A stretch of DNA of 64,000 nucleotides, taken from the NCBI GenBank assembly GCA_905221605.1, contig CAJNDS010002525.1, forward strand, positions 145,001 through 209,000, given 5' to 3'. The translations under genes and the position numbers were made by a program. Positions within the stretch are counted from its first letter, which is position 1. The number at the start of each line of letters is the position of its first letter. Shown piece after piece: positions 11,601-21,126 of this stretch. The notes beneath the pieces were generated by a model. The model saw only the letters and a list, made by a program, of their open reading frames with translations, made no database searches and was not told the origin of the DNA. The DNA is from Symbiodinium natans. Its lineage: Eukaryota > Sar > Dinophyceae > Suessiales > Symbiodiniaceae.

Positions 11601-11721
11601 AGCAGATCACCACGTCATCATCCGCGGGAGTCGCCCCCGAAATCGCCGCCGTCGGCTGAGCCACCAACTCAGGTGCGACCGACGCCGCGACGTGCCCCGT
11701 AAGGCGCTGGAGACGCTGCAT
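8673..11721 (-). CDS. Peroxisomal 3-ketoacyl-CoA thiolase (acetyl-CoA acyltransferase), 6 exons, complete
   Basis: Catalyses the last, thiolytic step of fatty-acid beta-oxidation (3-ketoacyl-CoA + CoA to acetyl-CoA + shortened acyl-CoA). Exons in coding order are 11721-11604, 10974-10875, 10721-10607, 10453-10172, 9774-9655 and 9209-8673. They sum to 1272 nt, an exact 424 codons including TGA, so 423 aa, close to the 424 aa of human ACAA1. Visible motifs: N-terminal MQRLQRLTGHV, near the PTS2 peroxisome signal RLx5H(L/A); the nucleophile Cys121 in NRQCSSGLQA; GGVESMS; NEAFA; His378 in GHPLG; Cys408 in CIGSGMGAA. All catalytic residues are intact. Introns: 10975-11603 GC-AG, 10722-10874 GA-AG, 10454-10606 GT-AG, 9775-10171 GC-AG, 9210-9654 GA-AG; each AG is followed by G. 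Every junction restores the conserved family sequence in frame. The start is the first ATG of the PTS2 exon. The C-terminus (GVIESEQ) differs from the usual ending. Confidence 0.95.
9464..9672 (+). repeat. Triplicated exon border plus telomere-like units in thiolase intron 5
   Basis: The last 21 nt of thiolase exon 5 plus its GA donor (plus 9652-9672) are repeated exactly at 9555-9575 and 9464-9484, at spacings of 97 and 91 bp. Each copy is followed by CCCTAAA-type repeats and a TATATAACCC segment. Only the 9652 copy is continuous with the rest of the exon. Confidence 0.9.
9775..10171 (-). other. Thiolase intron 4: GC-AG, carries a family-C element and a TA microsatellite
   Basis: An 11-bp repeat (GCCTCCGCAAA, plus 9773-9783 and 10170-10180) borders the intron, and GCGGAG|GC gives a GC donor. 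Inside are a TA-rich microsatellite (9812-9851) and a family-C inverted repeat (9865-10010). The stretch 10011-10169 has no recognisable feature. Confidence 0.85.
10454..10606 (-). other. Thiolase intron 3: 153-nt GT-AG intron flanked by a 12-bp direct repeat
   Basis: The 12 bases ATGGGCACCTCG (plus strand) occur at 10446-10457 and again at 10599-10610. One copy is coding (GAG GTG CCC AT), the other half-intronic. The intron interior is a decayed family-B inverted repeat (10463-10525) joined to TTTAGGG-type repeats. This is the footprint of an insertion with target-site duplication: the duplicated GAG|GTG supplies both the GT donor and the AG|G acceptor context. Confidence 0.85.
10722..10874 (-). 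other. Thiolase intron 2: 153-nt GA-AG intron with duplicated borders
   Basis: On the coding strand GTGATCGAGAGGACGA (exon side) and GTGATCGGGAGGACGA (intron end) match at 15 of 16 positions. Splicing after GAG AG at a GA donor joins VIE-RTKIDPKEIGD exactly as the thiolase family requires. The interior holds a long C-run (near 10830-10846) next to A-rich sequence. The GA donor is read directly from the duplicated target. Confidence 0.85.
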
Positions 11722-11860
11722 CTTTGCACGCGAGTGGGTGAAAGGAAAACGGAAGGGCCCGCGACTGGCTTGAAAACAAGGGGGCTTCTTGCGAGGGTTT
11801 AGGGTTTAGGGTTTAGGGTTTAGGGTTTAGGGTATTTCCCCCCCCCCCCCCCCAGAAGTG
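11722..11860 (-). promoter_or_regulatory. Upstream region of the thiolase gene
   Basis: About 70 nt separate the ATG from a run of TTTAGGG repeats (plus 11797-11832). Read on the minus strand it contains a pyrimidine-rich stretch ending in TTTTCAAG, a possible trans-splice acceptor for the dinoflagellate spliced leader. This is inferred from position only. A C-run lies at 11838-11853. No TATA-like element is evident. Confidence 0.25.
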
Positions 11861-12060
11861 CTTCGGAGATTGCTCTGGGATTGGCAACTCGACCTCACAG
11901 CCAATCTGTTTTAGGGTTTATGCCAAAATTGGTTTAGGGTTCAGGGTTCAGGGTTCAGGGTTCAGGGTTTAGGGTTTAGGGTTTAGGGCGGAAAAGTATG
12001 GCAGGCGTGGGTCAAGAGGCACTACACGTCGCAGTGTAAGGGCATCGCCTGGCTGAAGAC
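11860..12060 (-). CDS. Exon-like islands upstream of thiolase
   Basis: 12060-11985 reads PGDALTLRRVVPLDPRLPYF after a CTTCAG acceptor-like site. 11915-11860 reads QIGCEVELPIPEQSPKHFW. TTTAGGG/TTCAGGG repeats (11932-11990) separate them. Unknown product. Confidence 0.35.
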
Positions 12061-12146
12061 ACAACATCCATATACAAAAAAACATGAATGAATCGGCCTG
12101 CATGGGGGTTTAGGGTTTAGGGTTTAGGGTTTAGATTGGGAAAATT

Positions 12147-12425
12147 GTCGATGTTCAGCACAGTGTGTCCGGAAGGCGAAAGTTTTGGTACAACACTCGG
12201 CCGCATTATCCACATCAGCCTTTCCTGCACCTGAACCGGCCTTGTCGCAGGTCACCAGCCACTTTGTCAAACTTTCTCCGCCTGGGCTTGCTGGAGGGGG
12301 GCTCGCGTTCAGGGGGCTTCTTTGGGCAGCTTGCGGCCTTCCGGGATGTAGTGCTTCCGGGGCCAGGTGACGAGCAACAGGTTACAGGACGCTCCCACAT
12401 CCCTTAATTCGAGGAAAGCTCCGAA
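12147..12425 (-). CDS. Exon pair, copy 2 of the duplicated unknown gene
   Basis: 12425-12313 reads FLELRDVGASCN then LLVTWPRKHYIPEGRKLPKEA. 12297-12147 reads PASPGGESLTKWLVTCDKAG then GAGKADVDNAAECCTKTFAF. Differences from copy 1 are mostly conservative (V/I, D/E, R/K), as expected for coding paralogues. Here the second exon stays open past the stop seen in copy 1, so copy 1 may be truncated or spliced differently. Confidence 0.5.
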
Positions 12426-12708
12426 TACCTTAGCCGACGCCCAAACCCCTAATACAGGAATCCCCCTTGTAAGTTTAGAAGACCCGCCACCCAGACCAGG
12501 TCGGGGGCCTCGAGGGTGCACAAGTTTAAGGTTTAGTGTTTGGGGTTCGGGGTTTCGGATTTAGGGTTTAGCGGGGTCAGGGCCTGCAAGGGTCTATACC
12601 ATAAACCCTAAACCCTTCAACCCTAGGTTTAGGAGGTGTAGGGCCCTAAACCCTAAACCCTAAACCCTAAACCCTTCAACCCTAGGTGTAGGGCCCAGGC
12701 ATCCTAAG

Positions 12709-12738
12709 GCGTTTTTAAACGCCTTAGGATTCATGGTG
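12709..12738. repeat. Perfect short palindrome
   Basis: ATCCTAAGGCGTTT directly followed by its reverse complement AAACGCCTTAGGAT, separated by only a few bases. It can fold into a tight hairpin. Confidence 0.7.
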
Positions 12739-12904
12739 TCGACCCTTAAGAACTTCACCCGAAACACCCTGAACCGTGACCCCGGCGCCTAAACCCTGAA
12801 CCCTAGCACCCCAAACCCTGATCCCTAGAAACCCGAAACCCTAAACCCTAAACCCTGAACCCTAAACCCTAAACCCCTAACCCTAAACCCTAAACCCTAA
12901 ACCC

Positions 12905-12975
12905 CAAACCCAGGGCGCCTCCGAAGAAGCTTCGGCCAGCCCATGCTTCCAGGCCACGATGGCCTCAGGGCTTCG
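12905..12975 (-). CDS. Exon-like island, paired with 8085-8120
   Basis: The minus strand reads AIVAWKHGLAEASSEA. About 20 bases around GAAGCTTCGGCCAGCCCA recur at 8090-8108, in the same order relative to the duplicated exon pair (spacing 4.83 kb against 4.86 kb), extending the tandem duplication around the thiolase gene. Confidence 0.4.
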
Positions 12976-12999
12976 GGTTTCTAGGGCTTTTGGGGGGGC

Positions 13000-13545
13000 A
13001 CTTTCGGTTTAGGGTTTAGGGTTTAGGGTTTAGGGTTTGGGGTTTGGGGTTTAGGGTTTTGGGGTTTGGGGTTTGGGGTTTGGGGTTTATTAAACCCTAA
13101 ACCTTTGAATTCTAAGGGCTTTGGGGGGAGCATATTGGGACGTTTAGGGCATTTAGGACATGTAGGACATTTAGGGCATTTTGGGTTTGGGGTTTGGGTT
13201 TTAAGGGCCTTTGGGGGTCTAAGGGTTTGTGGGGGGTTGGGGGGGTACATTTAGGGTTTAGGGTTTCGGGCTTTGGGGATTTTAGGGCTGTTGAAACTTT
13301 GAAATTTTGAGGTCTGGCAATTTGGGGGGGTGTTAGAGCTTGTAGAGCGTTAGGGTTACTAGGGCTTTGTTGGGGCATGTAGGGTTTTGGGTTTTTATGG
13401 TTTGGGGGGACTTTTTGGGCGTGCTGCGGGCTTGAGGGTTTAAGGGCTTTTGGGGGTGTAAGGTGTTGGCGTTTGAGGTTTAGGGGGGTTCTAGGCCTTT
13501 GGGGTTTAAGGGTTTTAGGGCTGGTGTTTTTTGGGGTTGTAGGTG
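13000..13545 (+). repeat. Degenerate telomere-like, G-rich block
   Basis: TTTAGGG/TTTGGGG units grade into irregular GGG-TTT sequence over more than 500 bp. No credible exon; long frames here derive from the repeat. Confidence 0.7.
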
Positions 13546-13556
13546 TTCAGGGTTCA

Positions 13557-14700
13557 CTTGACAGCGCGTGGGTGGATGTAAGCCTGGCCTTCAGAACGCA
13601 AGTTTGTCAAGCCGCCATACTTGCCCCAAACGCTACACCGTAAACCGTGCCTCCTGGTGGGGTTTCTGGAATCTTCATGTCTAAGGGCGAACTTGAAACC
13701 CAACACATTCCTGCACACCCTTCCCCTGAAAACCTGAATCCTAAACCCAACAAAGCCCACAAGCGCTAAATCCCAGGAACCCTAAACCGTATTTCCTGAA
13801 GACACGTTGCTTGGTAGCCCCAGAACCATATTGTAATAAGGGCACGCCCGAAAGACCGGGCCACGCGAAGGCACAAAAAGGCCCCCCCCCCAAAAAAAAA
13901 AAAAACGCGGGGACGCCTCGGCGGTCTCGATACTCTGCTGAGCACTGAGGGAAAGAGCCTGCTTTCGAGGAGCACCCAACATAGCAGCTCTCGGTTTCAG
14001 GATTTAGGGTTTAGGGTCTAGGACCCTAAAAACCTTAACCCTAAACCCTAAACCCTAAGCACGACATTCTGCTAGAAGGCTACAGCCTCCATAAAGGAGC
14101 TCATCCAGTCATCATGCGTCGGTTTGGGTCTGGGACGAAGTTCGCTTCCCCTCCTACTTGGAAGTTGATGGGTAGTTGTTTCGGGTTCGAAGGGTTTATA
14201 GGGCTTATAGGGTTTACAGGGGCTATAGGGGTTACAGGGTTTGTAGGGATTAGAGGGTTTATAGGGTTAAGGGTTATCAGTTTCAGTCATAGTAAGGGGA
14301 CACTCGAATTGCAACTGATCCTGTCTTGGGGTCTTGCAACCTCCATGAACCTTCAAGCAGACCCCTGCTCAACCTGAACTCCTGGAACCTGAATTAAAGA
14401 GTTCGGTGAAATGAAATAGTGAGTAGCTAGTTAAGTTTGAACATCTTCCGTCTGGTACAAACCCTACATGCTATAACGCCCGAACCGCTATAAACTCTAT
14501 AAACGCCCTAAACCATAAACCCTAAATCCTAAATCCTAAACCTATAAACTCTACAAACACCCTCAACCCTAAACCCTAAACCTATAAACCTATCAACCTT
14601 CTAACGCCCTAAAGCCAAGCGGCGATGAGGCGGCGGGGGATGCAGCAGGATGCGACTGCGCCCACCGCGGCAGCCACCCTGCGGAACTCTGGGGTTTTCG
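13557..14700 (-). CDS. Exon-like islands, unknown products
   Basis: 14700-14612 reads VAAAVGAVASCCIPRRLIAA. 14165-14101 reads FQVGGEANFVPDPNRRMMTG and ends TGA. 13660-13557 reads GLRCSVWGKYGGLTNLRSEG then QAYIHPRAVK and stop. Variant TTTATAGGG repeats (14195-14275) and degenerate C-strand repeats (14480-14600) lie between. Confidence 0.35.
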
Positions 14701-15301
14701 AGTTTAGAGTTTAGGGTTTAGGGTTATAGGGTTTAGGGTTTAGGGTTTAGGGTTTAGGGTTGAGGGTTTAGGGTTTAGGGTTTAGGGCGAGGCTGGTTTA
14801 GGGTTGGGGTGGGTTAGGGGGGGTTTAGTTGGGTTATGCGGTTTAACTAGTGGGTCTGAGTGGCTGGGAGGCTTCAGGGTTTTAGGGCTTTCGGAGTTTG
14901 GGACGATACAGGGGGTCTCAGGAGATTAGCTTTCGGGATTTAGGGCGGAGAAGGTGTAACGTAGAGAATTCGGCTACCCAGAGACTCGACTGTTCCATAA
15001 GAAGGGACTATTCCTGAAGTTGCCATAAAGGGATCCTAAGGGATCTATTCGCTTGCGGGGTTTAGGGCAGATAAGGTGTACAGGGAGTTCGGCCACCCAG
15101 AGACTGGAATGTTCCATAATAAGAGACAACTCCTTATAGGGCTCCGAATACACGGGTCGGAATAACTACTGATCGTATTCCCTTATGGTCCCTTCATAAT
15201 TATACCACAATACCCCCCCCCCCCCCCCAAACCCTGTTCTAATTATCAAGGCCCTAAACAGTAAACGACCCTGAACCCTAAACCATAAACCCTAAAGGCC
15301 C

Positions 15302-15655
15302 CTATAGTAATAAATCTTCCTTCGTAAAGGGTTTTTCGGGTCGATGCTGCATCTTGGGGGTCTTCGCAACTGCACCCACAGAGCGGCTGCTTTTTGTCCC
15401 CAAATCTTCCATCAAAGGACTGGTGACCCCCGGTGCTGTGCACCCTGGGCGAATCCCCCCCGAAACCCTAAACCCGAAACCCGAAACCCTAAACCCTAAA
15501 CCCGAAACCCTGAACCCCAAACCCAACTCCATCTTCGTGGACAAGGGTTTAGAGCCTAGGAAGCACCATCTTCGGCTAGTGCAGCCAGGCAGCATCGTGG
15601 CCCGAACCACGCTGGGATTCCCTGGCATCATGGCAGCTTGTAGGGGTTCCCGGAC
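15302..15655 (-). CDS. Open segment of about 115 codons including telomere-derived codons
   Basis: Reads REPLQAAMMPGNPSVVRATM, LPGCTSRRWCFLGSKPLSTK, then a TTTAGGG-derived stretch, then TAPGVTSPLMEDLGTKSSRS and VGAVAKTPKMQHRPEKPFTK. The two outer parts look like exons. The middle (15465-15525) is repeat and probably intronic, although the frame stays open. The plus strand is open as well. Confidence 0.4.
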   Translation of the reverse strand, partial: VREPLQAAMMPGNPSVVRATMLPGCTSRRWCFLGSKPLSTKMELGLGFRVSGLGFRVSGFGFRVSGGIRPGCTAPGVTSPLMEDLGTKSSRSVGAVAKTPKMQHRPEKPFTKEDLLL

Positions 15656-16117
15656 GCATTAAGGTTTACCTGAGACTGCCATGTACTTCCTTTTTTGGGG
15701 GCCTGTTATGGCTTCCATTGAAGATGAGGTTACACTACCCCAAAGCCGAAACCCTAAACAGTAGAGCTTTCAGGTAGGCCCCTAGCTTCAAAAAACGCCC
15801 CGGACAATGCCGGCTCCCTCGCTAGATCTAGAGGCTGGCACCTGTGCTTTGTGGCTTAGGGTTGTAGGGTCCTAAACCCTAAGCCCCTAAACCCTAAACC
15901 CTCTACCCTAAACCCTAAACCCTAAACCCTAAACCCTAAGCCCTAAGCCCTGAGCCCTAAGCCCTAAGCCCTACCAACCCCAAACTCCAAACCCGAAACC
16001 CTAAGATCCCCTGGTTTTGGGGCTCGGGCCCTTAGGCCCTAAGCCCTGAACCCTCTTTCGGTTTAGGTTCCATAAACCCTAATCCCCAACCCTCAACCCT
16101 CATTCAGGCTGCAAGGA

Positions 16118-16215
16118 TGCCCTAACCTCTAACTACATGGGCTACTAGACCCTAGAACCCCTTAAACAGGCCCTTTATAGGGTTGGTTGGGGGGTTTTTA
16201 AGGCCTAATAGCCCA
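16118..16215. repeat. Inverted-repeat element, single copy
   Basis: ATGGGCTACTAGACCCTAGA ... TTTTTAAGGCCTAATAGCCCAT with an inner CCTTTATAGGG. Possibly a further MITE-like family. Confidence 0.55.
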
Positions 16216-16317
16216 TGCCCTAAGCCCTTAAATGACTCCCTCAACCCTAAACCCTAAACCCTAAACCCTAAACCCTAAACCCTAAACCCTAAACCCCCTA
16301 CCCCCTTAACCCTCCCC

Positions 16318-16835
16318 CCCCCAAGGGCGAGCTGCCTGAGACACCCTCGCAGATCAATGTCCCGGCTGCAGAGCAGTCCTGTCTCGTGGCCATGGCTGTG
16401 GGGTCTTTCGGGTTTAGGTTTAGGGTTTAGGGGGTATGGGCTCTAAGGTCCCACAGGACGAAAGATCGACGCGGGAGTGACAACATGAGTTTACCATACA
16501 CCCTAAACCCTAAACCCTAAACCCTAAACCCGAAACCCTAAACCCTAAACCCCAATTGCTTCGGATGGCTTGGCCTCCTTGTTGTGAGACGAAGAAAGGG
16601 AAGCTGGGACCCATCAACCAGATACTCTAGACTCCTGAACTCCTAAACTCTTAAACTCCTTAGCTCCTAAAGCAACTCCTAAACTCCTATAAACTCCTAA
16701 ACTCTTAAACTCGTAAATACCCCAAACTCCAAAACTCCGAACCTTAAACCCTAAACTGGCACACTCCTCAGACCCTCGCCGGTGCGCCTTCCCATCGAGC
16801 AGGTCCCGTTGCACCGCGGCGCTGAAATTCGCCAT
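16318..16835 (-). CDS. Possible gene start (MANFSAAVQRDLL) and downstream exon
   Basis: 16835-16745 starts with ATG in a GCCACCATGG context: MANFSAAVQRDLLDGKAHRR, followed by GSEECA. A further island 16405-16318 reads MATRQDCSAAGTLICEGVSG. Between them (16620-16720) is an AACTCCTA-type tandem repeat. Product unknown. Confidence 0.4.
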
Positions 16836-17155
16836 GGTGGCAGTGCAAGCCCTTGCAGCGAGCTTGGTTGTTTTTTTTTTTTAAGGTTTAGGGTGTAGGG
16901 TTTAGGGTTTAGGTTGGGGTTTAGGGTTTAGGGTTTTGAGCTTTTCGGTCTAGGGTCTCGAGGGTCTTGAAGGTCTTGGTCTTGAGGGTCTTGAGGGTCT
17001 TGAAGGTCTTGAGGGTCTTCAGGTTTTGAGGCACGGATTCTTTGAGGGTTTGAGGTTTGGGCTACATGCAAGGACACGCAGAAGAACAAGAGCAAGACAA
17101 GGACAATTGACAATAATGTGAATTCAAGAAGCTGCGATTTGGGGTATAGGGTTTA

Positions 17156-17274
17156 CTTGGAGGTTCATGGTACTCAGAAACCCAATGAGAACTGTACTTG
17201 TAACCCAATTCTAGTGTACCTATGGGGCTCGTAAGTGGGCTATAATTGGGTTATGAGTACCCTGAACCTCCAAG
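17156..17274. mobile_element. Family-C inverted-repeat element
   Basis: CTTGGAGGTTCATGGTACTC ... GAGTACCCTGAACCTCCAAG, with inner ACCCAAT / ATTGGGT pairs. Confidence 0.85.
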
Positions 17275-17289
17275 CGGGGTTCCGGGTTT

Positions 17290-18403
17290 CCCAAAGGGTC
17301 CTCAGTAATTATAGGGGGGACACTTACCCGACTTACCCAAACCATAATAGTAATTCCTATTCTAGAAACCCTACTTTCTACTATGCAGGTACTTAAGACC
17401 CTTCGGGTTTAGGGCTAAAAATGAACCCCCCCAAAGAACCCTAACGTCACTTATAATGTTTAGGGTCTAGGGTCTAGGGTTTAGGGTTTAGGGTGTAGGG
17501 TTTAGGGTTTAGGGTTTAGGGTTTAGGGTACCCTCCTTTTCGCCCTTTGAGGGTAAGAAACGTCCGAGGCGCTGGTTGTCCGACAGCAGCGGGGCGAAGT
17601 CGCAGCCGAACTGGAGGCCCAGCTCGACATCCCCGACCAGGCAGAGGAAGAGGGCGACGAGGACCTCAGAGGCCCTAAACCCTAAACCCTAAACCCTAAA
17701 CCCTAAACCCTAAACCCTAAACCCTAAACCCTAAACCCTAAACCCTAAACCCTAAACCCTAAACCCTAAACCCTAAACCCTAAACCCTTCTAGGGCTCAG
17801 GAGAGTCTAGGGTCATATAATTATCAGTTGAGGCTTCTGGGAGTTGCCCTGGCCCTCATGGCCTAAACTTTCAGGATCTAGACCCTGAGCCCGTCCTAAA
17901 CCCCAACCCCACATACAAACCTAGACCCTGCTAACAGCAGAAGCCCCAAGCACCCTAAACAGCAAAAACTCTAAACCCTGCAAACCATCAACTCCATATA
18001 AGCCTCAACGTATGAACGACGTTCCACCTGTGCCCAGACCGTTTGGGCACTACCGGTCCCTCTGCCCATGAGGCCGGCCATTGCTGAGAAGATTGACTCA
18101 CCGCCCTCTTCTGCTCAGACGTGACTGAGCCCGCCGCAAGAAGTATGGAGACCTTCCGAAAAAAAAGCTGAGAAGATCTCTCAGGCCAGGCAACTCGGTC
18201 TAGCACTGGACTAGCAGACGAACGACGCAGCAAACTCCGAAAAAAAGGGCCAGGCTGCAAGTCGAGGTGAACCCTCATTCCGAAAAGGTCCTAAGTACCT
18301 ATATGGGGGGGACACCTTACCCAAACCAGAATAGCAACTCCTATTATGGAAACATATAGAGACCCTACTTTCTACTATGGGGGTGCTTAGGACCCTTTTG
18401 GGT
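17290..18403. mobile_element. Two family-I elements
   Basis: 17290-17408 and 18283-18403 share GGGGGGACAC-TTACCCAAACCA and ACCCTACTTTCTACTATG, ending AGGACCCTT. They lie in the same orientation about 1 kb apart, with a telomeric array between. Confidence 0.75.
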
Positions 18404-18510
18404 TGCTGAACCAACCCAAATCTTCACTAGCCAAGGGTCGCCATCTTGGAGCAACACCAGCAAGTAGAAGCCGAGGACGTGCACCTGCAGCCGTAAGCTC
18501 AGCTCCAGGT
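17545..18510 (-). CDS. Exon-like islands, hydrophobic
   Basis: 18510-18425 reads ELSLRLQVHVLGFYLLVLLQ. 18215-18000 reads SQSSQQWPASWAEGPVVPKR. 17672-17545 reads SEVLVALFLCLVGDVELGLQ, but the plus frame (EALVVRQQRGEVAAELEAQL) is also open. A pure CCCTAAA array (17673-17788) follows. Unknown product. Confidence 0.35.
17673..17788 (-). repeat. Telomeric array, C-strand
   Basis: About 115 bp of uninterrupted CCCTAAA, beginning at the edge of an exon-like island. Confidence 0.9.
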
Positions 18511-18584
18511 ATGCAAATAGTACCTACATTGGGGTCCAAAGTTTATAAATGATACCTACTTTGGGCTATTTTGGAGCCTTAGGG
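18500..18584. mobile_element. Family-D element
   Basis: AGCTCCAGGTATGCAAATAG ... GGGCTATTTTGGAGCCTTAG. Further copies at 37765-37850 (inside a PPR intron) and 59126-59214 (opposite orientation). Confidence 0.75.
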
Positions 18585-19005
18585 CTCTTTTTGCAGCTGA
18601 TCAGTGTGTTCTCAGCGAATTCGGGGATTCTTCAACCCTGCAACCCCTGCATTTCGAAGGGAAGGGAACCTGTTCGTTAACAAAATCGACCGCGGGATCC
18701 CTTTCCTCCAAAGAAAGCATGAGTTGGGTTTAAAATTTAGGGTCTAGGGAATTAAGGTTTAGGGTTTAGGACTTAGAGTTTAGGGTTTTCAGCAACGCTT
18801 AGTCTGAGTATCCCTACCTCAAGACTCCCATGTAGTCCGCCAGGGTTTTGTTCTCAGTGATCTATGGTAGGTAAATACATCTTTCAAAGTGGTTGCCGAA
18901 GGGCGTCCATGGGTTGTTCCAGTACTAAACTTGTATCAACGAGCTCCCTCTTCCTTAAGTATTTCCATCTGGAGAAGGGTCGGAGTAGTCAGAATAGCAG
19001 CCGGG

Positions 19006-19345
19006 TCAGTCAATCCTAACGATACTCTCAACCTGAACGATACCCCGTACAATGCTTGCTTCCCCGGTGGTGGTGGGTACAATCAGAAACTCAACCACCA
19101 AAGAAAAATGTGCGCTGTATATCTCAGAGCTCCTACAGGCGCATTTGCTGGCAAAGGCATGTCGGCCCATCTCGTCCCCATCTACAAACACACGAAAACC
19201 CAAACGAGCATGAGCTGACAACCTGTCATCGCATCCCCCCACACCATCTGAACGCAAGACGCATTGCTCGTGTTCAACAAGGTCTGATTTGCACAGCCAG
19301 GCCACAAACTGACCCACGGTGTCGATGCCTGAGCCGGAAGGTCGA
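19006..19345 (-). CDS. Open segment of about 110 codons, unknown
   Basis: Reads VAWLCKSDLVEHEQCVLRSD, then LGFRVFVDGDEMGRHAFASK and SSEIYSAHFSLVVEFLIVPT. It could be a real exon or a degenerate retroelement fragment; no decisive motif is visible. An overlapping plus ORF (18889-19218) is also open. Confidence 0.35.
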
Positions 19346-19349
19346 AAGT

Positions 19350-19445
19350 TGGCTTCGGGTTTAGGGTTCAGGGTTCAGGGTTCAGGGTTCAGGGTTTAGG
19401 GTTTAGGGTTTAGGGTTTAGGGTTTAGGGTTTAGGGTTTAGGGTT
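19350..19445 (+). repeat. Telomeric array with TTCAGGG block
   Basis: Starts with four TTCAGGG units, then about eight TTTAGGG units. The same TTCAGGG-then-TTTAGGG order occurs at 11935-11990. Confidence 0.85.
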
Positions 19446-19461
19446 CCTTTTTGCACCCCTT

Positions 19462-19950
19462 CTTCCACAGCTCTGAGCCCGCCACAGGACCAGCAGCAGC
19501 CTCCCGGGTGCTGTGGGGAGTGGAGTGTTTGCTAGCGCTGTACCCACTTGGAGAATCAGGGTACTTGAGAACCCGATGATAAGTTTAGATATAGACAACT
19601 TATAAGCCCCTTAAGTACCCTAATAAGGTTATAATTGGGTTAGAAGTACAGCTATAATAGGGTTACTAAGTACCATGAACCTCCAAGCAGTCGCTCCTCG
19701 AGGAGGAAGTGGCAGGGTTACTCGGATTCGGTGAAAATCACAGCGCCGCAAAAGGTACAGGGTACCCTCCCCATCCTAACACGGTTGCCCGACGCAGATG
19801 ACTCACGACCTGAGCATGCAAAGCCCCCTAAACCCTAAACCCAAAACCCTAAACCTGCTGCCACAGAGGCCTTGCCGATCCTTCGCAGTGATCTCGTAGG
19901 CTTTGGCAATACCCCGGTTTTCGTAGATGTACTCCAGATAGCATGCCTGT
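19462..19950 (-). CDS. Three exon-like islands around family-C elements
   Basis: 19950-19858 reads YLEYIYENRGIAKAYEITAK. 19832-19700 reads RVRMGRVPCTFCGAVIFTES, then a stop. 19560-19462 reads PTAPGRLLLVLWRAQSCGRR. A 13-bp repeat GATAGCATGCCTG at 19938-19950 and 20094-20106 brackets a family-C element, as expected for an insertion into an exon. Confidence 0.4.
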
Positions 19951-20096
19951 TTGGAGCTTCATGATACTTCTTACCCAATTATTAGGGTTTAGGGTTTAGG
20001 GTTTAGGGTTCAGGATTATCACTGTACCTATAACCCACTTATAAGCCCCTTAAGTGCCCTAAGACGGTTATAAGTACAGCAATAAGTACAGTGATA
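19547..20096. mobile_element. Two family-C elements, one bordered by a 13-bp repeat
   Basis: 19547-19687 is full length (CTTGGAGAATCAGGGTACTT ... AAGTACCATGAACCTCCAAG). 19951-20093 keeps the left arm (TTTGGAGCTTCATGATACTT) and contains TTTAGGG repeats inside. GATAGCATGCCTG repeats flank it, one of them inside an exon-like island. Confidence 0.75.
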
Positions 20097-20109
20097 GCAT
20101 GCCTGGCGG

Positions 20110-20530
20110 CATGCTTTGCCATGGCTTCAATGTGATGACCTGTATATTTGCTAGCCGGTATGCTGAGAAATGTGAGGGTTGTGCAAGTTGTGTAGATTTC
20201 CATCAACAAGAACTCAGGAGCTTGTTTTTGCCAGGCCACAACAAGCTGCTTCGGAGTCTTCGGAGGCTTCGGGTACTCTTTGGGTCTTAGGCACGGTTTT
20301 TTTAGCGTTCGATGTCTTCACCTGCTACAATTGCAAGACAGCGAGTTTGTCGGGCTGCAGAACTTCGGGACTTGCGGCGTCATTTATGGCTCGACTGAAG
20401 GGAGAGCAGCTGTGCTTGAACCCCTTACCATGCTTTTGCCGCATCCGAGATGCATAGGCCAAGGCCACGAAGGCCATGAAGACAGCGCATCCCACACAGC
20501 CGCCTGCAAGTTGCAACGATCCAGGCTGGG
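20110..20530 (-). CDS. Membrane-type terminal exon, unknown
   Basis: 20530-20325 contains a hydrophobic helix (GGCVGCAVFMAFVALAYASR) followed by a basic tail, SPFSRAINDAASPEVLQPDK, and a stop. 20240-20112 is open in another frame (KYTGHHIEAMAKHAARHA) up to the family-C insertion site. Confidence 0.35.
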
Positions 20531-21126
20531 GGCTGAGTTTAGGGTTTGGGGTTTAGGGTTTAGGGACTTTCAAGGCATGGCGTCCTAGGCAAGTGCCTTC
20601 TGGCATACTGCGTCGCCACTTCGAAGACGGCATATCTACTTGAGAAGTCTTGCAGAATCCAGCGCGGGGGCGACGCCCATACTCGGAAGGACTGCACAAG
20701 ATCTCACCCAGCGCCTGCAGCACACAAATACAAGTAGGCTGCGTAGTTCAGGTTGTCCTTCACACGATGCAGGGTTGGGAGGGTGGGAGCTTAAATTGAG
20801 CTTGCCTTGCTGTGATAGGTGCTGAGCATCCAGCCGTGCACAGAGGCAGATGTAGAGGGACAGGGTTTCGGGTTTAGGCTTTAGGCTTTATAGGGTTTAG
20901 GGTGTTTAGGGTTTAGGGTTTAGAGTTTAGGGTTTAGGGGGGGAAGCAGAGGGAAAGATGGCACAACGACTTATCCTTCTGGAGTTGAAGTCTAACACTC
21001 TCCCAGGGGCGCCAGGGGGCGGATGTTCATCGACCGGCGTGGACATGCTCGTAGTGTGTGTATATACAACTGTATACACATAGTACATATTGTAAGCAAG
21101 AAAAGCAATTCGTAGAATATGAACAA

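Noticed and set aside
13023-13378. Frames with repeated NPKPQT or GFGVWG words
   Set aside because: Translation of telomere-like repeats; the same words appear wherever such repeats are open.
18555-18584. Spliced-leader RNA gene: the family-D end GGCTATTTTGGAGCC recalls the dinoflagellate spliced leader
   Set aside because: Only a short partial resemblance, repeated in all D copies as a terminal inverted repeat; no downstream donor or Sm-like site seen.
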